The notes beneath the pieces were generated by a model. It was not told the origin of the DNA, did not search any database, and was given only the letters and a program-made list of their open reading frames with translations. 51,694 nucleotides of DNA, from contig JAJPKO010000049.1 in NCBI GenBank assembly GCA_021323655.1, positions 1 through 51,694 on the forward strand. The letters are read 5' to 3'. A program made the position numbers and the translations under genes. Source of the DNA: Acidobacteriaceae bacterium. GTDB taxonomy: Bacteria; Acidobacteriota; Terriglobia; Terriglobales; Acidobacteriaceae. This document shows, piece by piece, positions 45,523-51,694 of this stretch (position 1 is the stretch's first letter; each line of letters starts with the position of its first letter).

Positions 45523-46174
45523 GATCTTCATGCGGAAAATGAGGGCCCTCTCGACAGCTTTGGATCAAAAACTGCTATCGTATTGCTTCCATGTCAAGAG
45601 ATATGGATTGTATTCGAAATTTTATGATAGGCACAAACGAAACAAACTGTTCATAACCAATCGCCAGAAAAAGCTGCGAAAACGGCGCTTTTAATGGACC
45701 AGTATTAAAATCCAAATCTTCTTGATTGGCACTCTGAGAGTATCCTCGGTACCCGGTCAAAGCCAAATCCTACCGTTTATGATCTGGACGAGGACATAAT
45801 CCATCGGAGATTTTCGGCAAAAGCTCCCGCAAATCACCTGCAAAATTCAACAAGCGTGCCGCGTTATCCCAATAGAGCTTCTTTAGAAATGAATCAGGTA
45901 AGTGAATGCCCGAAATTCTCCGCCTGCCTGCGGGTGGATGCTCGCCGGGGTGCGACGAGCGCTACCTTGTTTATCGTAACAAAAAGGTAGTAAAAGGTTG
46001 ACAACAATCCCATGCGAAAATACACTGCAGTGAGTAACTTCGACGCTTTTGGGAGACTATGTAGCTGTTTCGAGCGGCGGCTGCTTGGTTTAGACGCTTC
46101 GGTCGCTATTCTTTCTTTCCCCTCAGACCAATGCTTCAGTCTCTGCCCTGAAGTTTTCGTACGGAGGATTTTCG
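45523..46174. other. Gap of 652 bases with an amidohydrolase remnant
   Basis: The first 245 bases are AT-rich with no gene. Positions 45770-45963 hold the amidohydrolase remnant on the minus strand. The remainder is upstream sequence of the DUF5107 gene, with GGAGG at 46162-46166. Confidence 0.6.
45770..45963 (-). pseudogene. C-terminal remnant of an amidohydrolase (PF04909 type)
   Basis: On the minus strand, an open frame of 64 codons ends at TAG 45770. It contains GIHLPDSFLKKLYWDNAARL, the characteristic last helix of amidohydrolase-2 proteins (LPDDxLxKIYxxNAxRLL). It begins right after an in-frame TAG at about 45966, so the TIM-barrel body is missing. Such enzymes include sugar lactonases and decarboxylases. 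This is another truncated gene of the same locus. Confidence 0.65.
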
Positions 46175-48946
46175 ATGTGTTCCATGTTTGCATTTGATCC
46201 AGCTCCTTCGCCAATGACGCCTAATAGGGTACAGGTGTGGCAAGGCACTATTTCGTTGGCGAGTTCTGATGAAGGCGATCCAGACGAGAACCCTATGTTT
46301 GACCTTTTCGTCAAGCGGAACCAATTCGGATACCCGTACATCTACCCGTATACGATGCGTAACAATGTGCGCAACTCCAAAATGGAGCATTCTTGGCGGG
46401 CGATCTACCTGGAAAATGAATATATAAAGTGCATCGTACTCCCGGATCTCGGCGGGCATATTTATACATGCATAGATAAAATCAGCGGCAAATCGATGTT
46501 CTATGCGAATCCCACAATTAAGAAGGCGCTCGTGGCTCTGAGGGGCGCCTGGGCAGCTTTTGGTGTGGAATTCAACTATCCCGTATCTCATAGCTGGGTT
46601 TCTATTTCGCCCGTCGATTTTGCTTTTAGCGATGCTCCGGACGGAAGCGCTTCGGTTACAGTTGGCAACCGCGACCGCGTCTACGGCATGGAATGGACAG
46701 TGAAGCTCATTTTGCGCCCCGGAAGCGCGCTTCTTGAGCAAGAAGTCGATCTGGTTAATTGCACTGACTTGCGACGCCGGTTCTATTGGTGGAATAACGC
46801 CGCGGTTGAAGCATGGGATGATACGCGAATATGTTATCCGACGCAGTTCACCGCTGGTCATCACTTCAGTGATGTAGATACTTGGCCCGTCAATTCAAAA
46901 GGGCTCGACCTCAGTATTCTCTCCAACCATACGGATGGCTGGGTTTCTCGTTTTGTTTATGGAAGTTACGAGCCATTTATGGGTGTTTATCACCCCCGCA
47001 CAGAGACGGGCGTTGTCCATTATGCTGAATATCGCGATGTGCCCGCAAAGAAGATCTGGTCCTGGGGAGTTGATCCAGAGGGGCTATCTTGGCGCTCGGC
47101 CCTGTCCGACAACGACAGCGCATACTTGGAAGTACAGGCAGGACTATTCCGAAACCAGGAAACGTACGGTTTCATGGAGCCGCAGCACAGGCTTCGATTT
47201 ACCGAATTTTGGATGCCGGTCAGAGGTATTGGCGGTATCTCGCGTGCAAACCTGAATGGCGTCGTCTCGATCGCGAGAAAAGAACAGCAAGACGGGAAGC
47301 TCACAATAGTAACCGGATTCAATGCTAATCGTTGTATACCCGGTGCTCGAATTCAGATATCTGATGCGGATAGGGTGCTATTCGAGGAGGCGACCCAGCT
47401 TGATCCCGCGACGACATGGTCTCGTGAGCTAAACGATTTGCCTCGTGAGCACACGTATACATTTATTCTCAAAGATGAGAATAACAACGTGTTATTGCAG
47501 CACACGGAAGGGGTTTACGACTGGGTTCCACGTGATCGCGTCCAAGTGGGACCGAAGCAAGCTCATCTCCCACCGGAGCAGATGGAGAAATGGACCGAGG
47601 GCGATTTTCTGGAGCAGGGGACCAATGATGAACTGCTCGGCAATGTGGTCGCAGCGTGGGACAAATATCAGGCCGGACTGGCTAGATTTCCGTCAAGTTT
47701 CGAATTGCTGAAAAAGGCTGGGAGGCTGGGCGTAACGCTATGTCGGTTCGCCGAGGCCTCTCGCTTGCTCAAGCAATGCGGAGCTCGGGCGACCTGGGAC
47801 GCCGAAATTCGATACTACCGTGGTATCGCGGAGTTGGCACTCGACCATGAAATGGAGGCCCGCGAAGAACTGGAGGCGGCGTACCGTTCTCCTTCATTTC
47901 GATGTGCGGCCGGATTGCTGCTGGCCGAGCTTTATGCCCGCCGTAAGGATTTTGCCGAAGCGTGCAGCATTCTTGATAAATGCTGCCCTGATCCAGATTC
48001 AAGGTTTTTCAGCGGTCAACGCTGTGCCGAGGAGATGGTTGCACTGCAGCGTGCTGGGGGGAACCCGCAGAAAGCAAAGCGCCTTGCCGAGGAATTTCTA
48101 AATAGATACGTTACAAGCTCTTTTCTGCGCAATGAGCTGTCAATCATGGGAGAATCTTGCCCGCATTTAGATAGACATTTGGCCGCAGATACCGGCAGAA
48201 TTCTGAATCTCGTGACTCAATATAACCGTCTCGGCCTCTACCAGGACTCGCTGGATTTGCTTTCGCGTCGCTATCCCGATGTTCCCGCCGAGGAGAAAGA
48301 GCCCGGTGCGGTGAATCCTGCAAGTGACCCCATTTTGGCCTACTATCGAGGGTATTGTCGCGAGAAACTCGGTCAATCGGGGCACAACGATTTCGTGGCA
48401 GCATCTCGCCTGCAATTGCGGTACAGCTTTCCCAACCAAGCGGAGTTTATTGCGGTGTTGCGGGCAGCATTGCGGACCAACCCCTCCGATTCTTCTGCGC
48501 GTTATCTGCTCGGAAACTTATGGTTTTCCTGCGGTCTTGTAGATCCGGCCATTGAGGAGTGGCGGCGTGCATTTGCACTTAACCCTAGTATTCCAACGCT
48601 GGCCGCAAGCTTGGGGCGCGCGCTTCTTGAGATTAAGGATCAGCCCGAAGATGCCGAGCAGGTCTTTATTGAGGGACTCCATTATGATTCTAGGAATCCT
48701 GCGGTATACGTTGGACTGGACAACACTTTGAAGAGACTTGGCAGGCAGGTATCGGAAAGAATCAACATTTTCCGCAAATATCCTGATCCAGCCAATTTGC
48801 CCCCAGAGGTCGTGCGCAACTTTGTGATTGCTTTACGTGAAGACGGGCAGGACGAGGAGGCAGACATGTTACTGGAACGGCATTTCATCCCTCGAAAAGA
48901 AGGTGAAGAGCCTCTGCGGATTCGGAACCTACAGGAAGCCCGGTAA
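46175..48946 (+). CDS. DUF5107 domain protein with TPR repeats
   Basis: Cytoplasmic protein of 923 residues; GGAGG stands eight bases before the ATG. Residues about 20-370 form a galactose-mutarotase-like beta-sandwich of the DUF5107 family (YLENEYIKCIVLPDLGGHIY, then PVSHSWVSISPVDF, VDLVNCTDLRRRFYWWNNAA, HPRTETGVVHYAEYRDVPAK). Residues about 440-920 are TPR repeats (WDKYQAGLARFPSSFELLKK, NPSDSSARYLLGNLWFSCGL, LNPSIPTLAASLGRALLEIK). No signal peptide is visible. Family members sit in sugar-use loci of Bacteroidetes and Acidobacteria; carbohydrate binding or isomerase-type activity is plausible but unproven. Confidence 0.8.
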   Translation: MCSMFAFDPAPSPMTPNRVQVWQGTISLASSDEGDPDENPMFDLFVKRNQFGYPYIYPYTMRNNVRNSKMEHSWRAIYLENEYIKCIVLPDLGGHIYTCIDKISGKSMFYANPTIKKALVALRGAWAAFGVEFNYPVSHSWVSISPVDFAFSDAPDGSASVTVGNRDRVYGMEWTVKLILRPGSALLEQEVDLVNCTDLRRRFYWWNNAAVEAWDDTRICYPTQFTAGHHFSDVDTWPVNSKGLDLSILSNHTDGWVSRFVYGSYEPFMGVYHPRTETGVVHYAEYRDVPAKKIWSWGVDPEGLSWRSALSDNDSAYLEVQAGLFRNQETYGFMEPQHRLRFTEFWMPVRGIGGISRANLNGVVSIARKEQQDGKLTIVTGFNANRCIPGARIQISDADRVLFEEATQLDPATTWSRELNDLPREHTYTFILKDENNNVLLQHTEGVYDWVPRDRVQVGPKQAHLPPEQMEKWTEGDFLEQGTNDELLGNVVAAWDKYQAGLARFPSSFELLKKAGRLGVTLCRFAEASRLLKQCGARATWDAEIRYYRGIAELALDHEMEAREELEAAYRSPSFRCAAGLLLAELYARRKDFAEACSILDKCCPDPDSRFFSGQRCAEEMVALQRAGGNPQKAKRLAEEFLNRYVTSSFLRNELSIMGESCPHLDRHLAADTGRILNLVTQYNRLGLYQDSLDLLSRRYPDVPAEEKEPGAVNPASDPILAYYRGYCREKLGQSGHNDFVAASRLQLRYSFPNQAEFIAVLRAALRTNPSDSSARYLLGNLWFSCGLVDPAIEEWRRAFALNPSIPTLAASLGRALLEIKDQPEDAEQVFIEGLHYDSRNPAVYVGLDNTLKRLGRQVSERINIFRKYPDPANLPPEVVRNFVIALREDGQDEEADMLLERHFIPRKEGEEPLRIRNLQEAR

Positions 48947-49605
48947 CTCGATGTAGCCGTCCGAGAGCACACCGAGTTTGAAAGCTAAAACCATGGAGAC
49001 AGGAAGACAACATTCAAAAAAGAATTTCTTGCCTGCGCTGGTTCTGATGTCCTTCTGCTGGCCGTTTAACAACGATGCACACAGAGGCCTGCCAAAGCTC
49101 TCCCAAGTTACAGTTATCGTCTCAGGCCCCAGAATTCAAGATCGTAAGAGGTCCACTATTCCATCGATCGCATCGCCTTCAGCCAATCGCGGTAATTTCC
49201 GGAGAAGTGATGGTTTGCGGCCTGTGCGAATGGATATGTTGGTATCGAATTTGACTGTTGCCATTCGATGGAAACGAAGGGCCCCCTGAAGGAGGAAGCG
49301 GAGGTTCACCAGGCAGATTGTACGCCATCGGCCGGCTACGCGAGAGCGAACACCGGAATGGGTGTATCCAGCTCGGCCGGTAAGGCACCCTGATTTGTCA
49401 AGATGCTGAATGATGGATTCGACTGGGCACATTTGGCCACTTTGTGATGTAAGACACACGTAGTTGCGATTTGCGTAGCCAAGGATTCTGCGAGATTTCA
49501 ACTGGGCGGAGCCTTAGACGAAGGCAAACGATCACCCAGACAGCGATGGCGGGGTTGTCTGGAGGGCTCTCCATCAAACCATCAAAAAGCGAGGTGTTCC
49601 GAAGT
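48947..49605. other. Gap of 659 bases, no assignable gene
   Basis: Several short frames exist but none has a ribosome site and family text. On the minus strand near 49160-49290, the frame reads NSIPTYPFAQAANHHFSGNY and then RDWLKAMRSME before a stop. It looks coding-like and may be another remnant that I cannot name. Confidence 0.4.
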
Positions 49606-51423
49606 ATGTCGATGGAAAACACAGACGTAATACTCGCAACTCCGGCCAACAAACCGGTCAACCCTGGTTACAATATTTTTCTTCAATTTGTGGCAGGGTT
49701 AAGCGGGTTGCTTTATGGCATCGACCTCGGCATCATAGGCGGAGCGTTACCTTATCTTGAGGCGACTTCGGGCCTTACCTTGAGCCAGCTCTCGATCATT
49801 GTGGCTGCGGTTCTGTTAGGCAGCCTTTTCTCCACTCTTTTCGCCGGCATACTTGCGGATGCACTTGGGCGAAGGCCTCTGATGATCGTGAGTGGCTTGA
49901 TGTTCGTGGTTAGTATTCCCATCATTTCACTATCACACGGATATGGTCCTCTTTTTTTTGGGCGGCTGCTGCAGGGGGCGAGCGCGGGTGTTATCGGGCT
50001 GGTCGTGCCCTTGTATCTGGCTGAATGCCTGACGGCCTCAACTCGCGGCAGGGGTACCGCAATTTATCAGTGGATGTTGACGTTAGGGATAGTGGTCGCC
50101 GCATTTGTAGGTATGTATTTCAGCTATCGGGTCGCGGCTGTGGCCAGCACCTCCAGCCCCGCCGCGCTGTTTGCATTCAAGAATTGGGCGTGGCGACGCA
50201 TCTTTTGGGTTTCACTTCCACCTGGTGTGTTCTATTTTTGGGGTAGCTTTTTTCTTGCTGAGTCTCCGCGTTGGCTCTTCCGCAAAGGGAAAAAAGAGAG
50301 AGCGCTCGCGGCCTTGCTACGTTCCCGCTCATCAGAACAGGCCGCCATAGAAATCGAAGAGATGGAATCCACCGCAGGCACCAAGATGCGGGAAGTGACG
50401 CGCGAGGCAAGTAACAATTCTTTGCTGCGCCGCAAGTACGTGGTTCCATTTCTGTTGGCTTGCTCCATTCTGTTTTGCAATCAGGCTACGGGAATCAATT
50501 CGATCATTGGATACAACGCGAATATTCTCATTCAGAGCGGACTGAGCGATCTTCAGGCCCACTGGGGTTACGTTCTCTTTACCTCAGTGAATTTCCTGCT
50601 GACCTCTATCGGCGTTGCGCTGGTGGACCGGAAGGGGCGCCGCTTTTTGCTCGTGGTGGGCACCGGCGGTGCGGCGCTGTCGCTTGTACTTGCCGGAGTA
50701 CTTTTCCATTGCGCCGAGCGTTTCGCCGTGGACTGCCGAGGTCCCGTGCAGGCCATGGTTGGCGATCATACAAATTTTACATTTCAGTTTAGCCCCGCTA
50801 TCGCGGACCGTCTGATGAAGTCGCAAGGCTACACGGAACATACTATCCAACCGAGCCACTCCTCACTGGCGATCGTCTATTCCTGTGGGGACTTCAGCGC
50901 AGCAACCAACTATGTGCGCTCCGATGATCTGGCAGCCGCGCCCATTGTAATCACGCGGATAAACTGCGTTCCTGCGAACGCCGTGGAAGCCTTCTTCAAA
51001 AATCCTTTTGGGAATCTGAATGCCGCGCGTAGTGCGCCTCTTCACATCGAGAAAGCCGTAATACACCGCATCCCCAGTCCAGCTGACGGCTGGCGTATTG
51101 CGCTTTGCCTCTACTTTTTTGTTGCTTTCTATGCAACAGGTCCCGGGGTTGTAGTGTGGTTGGTGCTTCCCGAGTTGTTACCCACACGCATCCGTTCCAA
51201 AGGTATGAGCATTCCATTGATCCTCAATCAGATGGTTTCTACCAGTTTGGCATCTCTGTTTTTGCCTTTTGTAGGCCGCTACGGATATAGCGTCTTGTTC
51301 TTCATATTTGGGGCCTTCACATGCCTGTACTTTCTGATAGCTCTCGTATTCTTACCGGAAACGAAGGGAAAAACACTTGAGGAGATTGAAACGCATTTCG
51401 AAGGAGATGCCGCGCGAGGATAA
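49606..51423 (+). CDS. MFS sugar-porter transporter with a long extracytoplasmic loop
   Basis: Proton-coupled sugar transporter of about 605 residues (sugar porter, PF00083). I use ATG 49606; GAGG lies about 11 bases upstream, and an earlier in-frame start would add unrelated residues. Family motifs: GLLYGIDLGIIGGALPYLEA (helix 1), DALGRRPLMIVSGL, RLLQGASAGVIGLVVPLYLA, ESPRWLFRKGKK, CNQATGINSIIGYN, VDRKGRRFLLVVG and, near the end, VFLPETKGKTLEEIE. Between the ninth and tenth helices is an insertion of roughly 120 residues (VDCRGPVQAMVGDHTNFTFQ, ending about HRIPSPADGW) with several cysteines. Usual porters have a short loop there. It probably imports the substrate of this locus. Confidence 0.88.
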   Translation: MSMENTDVILATPANKPVNPGYNIFLQFVAGLSGLLYGIDLGIIGGALPYLEATSGLTLSQLSIIVAAVLLGSLFSTLFAGILADALGRRPLMIVSGLMFVVSIPIISLSHGYGPLFFGRLLQGASAGVIGLVVPLYLAECLTASTRGRGTAIYQWMLTLGIVVAAFVGMYFSYRVAAVASTSSPAALFAFKNWAWRRIFWVSLPPGVFYFWGSFFLAESPRWLFRKGKKERALAALLRSRSSEQAAIEIEEMESTAGTKMREVTREASNNSLLRRKYVVPFLLACSILFCNQATGINSIIGYNANILIQSGLSDLQAHWGYVLFTSVNFLLTSIGVALVDRKGRRFLLVVGTGGAALSLVLAGVLFHCAERFAVDCRGPVQAMVGDHTNFTFQFSPAIADRLMKSQGYTEHTIQPSHSSLAIVYSCGDFSAATNYVRSDDLAAAPIVITRINCVPANAVEAFFKNPFGNLNAARSAPLHIEKAVIHRIPSPADGWRIALCLYFFVAFYATGPGVVVWLVLPELLPTRIRSKGMSIPLILNQMVSTSLASLFLPFVGRYGYSVLFFIFGAFTCLYFLIALVFLPETKGKTLEEIETHFEGDAARG

Positions 51424-51694
51424 GCAAGAAGGTTAACTGGATGCATTTCCTGCGCCCGCTGAAAATGCGCGGCCTCCACGGTATTGAGTTTTTCGCCTTT
51501 CGACAAGTGCCTGGGAATGGCGAAGACCTGGCCGAGTTGTTTTGCGGGCATCGTTGCTGGACCTGACGCCGGTACCGGATGAGACCCGATAACGTAGGAT
51601 TTCTTTCGCACAATTGGTTCGGCTTGTAGGCTTGGAAGGTTGGTACAAACAGGGGGAGCGAGACCTCCGGGACGAGGACGATGGAACCAACCGA
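51424..51694. other. Right edge, 271 bases, unassigned
   Basis: On the minus strand one frame reads VRKKSYVIGSHPVPASGPAT followed by MPAKQLGQVFAIPRHLSKGE, coding-like and open to the window edge. It could be the end of a gene entering from the right that continues into the transporter's 3' end, but no family is recognised. Confidence 0.3.

Overview
The window looks like chromosomal DNA from an acidobacterium (class Terriglobia: Granulicella, Edaphobacter, Terriglobus or Acidobacterium relatives). This is inferred from gene content: a TonB receptor beside a PagL-like barrel, a secreted GH38 mannosidase, a Tes/Mss-type radical SAM lipid enzyme, winged-helix plus AAA regulators and DUF5107/TPR proteins. 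Base composition is moderately GC-rich in the housekeeping part and visibly lower in two islands. I found no rRNA or tRNA gene and no CRISPR array.

Layout. (1) 1-7.4 kb: an interrupted partial gene at the left edge, a TonB-dependent receptor, a PagL-like outer-membrane barrel and a very long exported alpha-mannosidase closed by a hairpin. (2) 7.4-18.9 kb: mostly housekeeping genes: alanine racemase, an alpha/beta hydrolase, glyA, a Tat-exported lactonase-type propeller, a DUF4239 membrane protein, a ribbon-helix-helix-like protein, the radical SAM enzyme, a small Cys-containing protein overlapping a gamma-carbonic anhydrase gene, and a META-NlpE-META envelope protein. (3) 19.0-22.5 kb: an acquired-looking minus-strand cassette of five genes downstream of dapD. 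It holds a spike-like protein whose composition changes mid-gene, followed by two pairs of tandem paralogues of unknown function. (4) 22.5-34.6 kb: core genes again: dapD, proS, def, kdsD, a TlpA/DsbD-alpha pair, an aldo/keto reductase, a wHTH-AAA regulator preceded by a duplicated palindrome, a flavodoxin-fold quinone reductase fused to a YCII-like domain, a glycosyltransferase, ruvA and a thioesterase.

(5) 34.6-51.4 kb: an accessory catabolic region. A divergent AraC regulator faces a 760-residue protein that joins a membrane di-iron hydroxylase/desaturase, a Rieske ferredoxin and an NqrF-like flavin reductase in one chain. It is followed by a TIM-barrel isomerase-like protein, an SDR dehydrogenase, a secreted SGNH hydrolase, a large secreted glycoside-hydrolase-like protein, a DUF5107-TPR protein and a sugar-porter MFS transporter. 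Between them lie decayed pieces of a glycerate 2-kinase, an IS3-type transposase and an amidohydrolase. My reading is a sugar or cyclitol utilisation locus in which the self-contained monooxygenase hydroxylates or demethylates a small carbohydrate-like substrate, as MocD/MocE/MocF do for rhizopine with separate proteins. The substrate is unknown, and the gene remnants show the locus has been rearranged.
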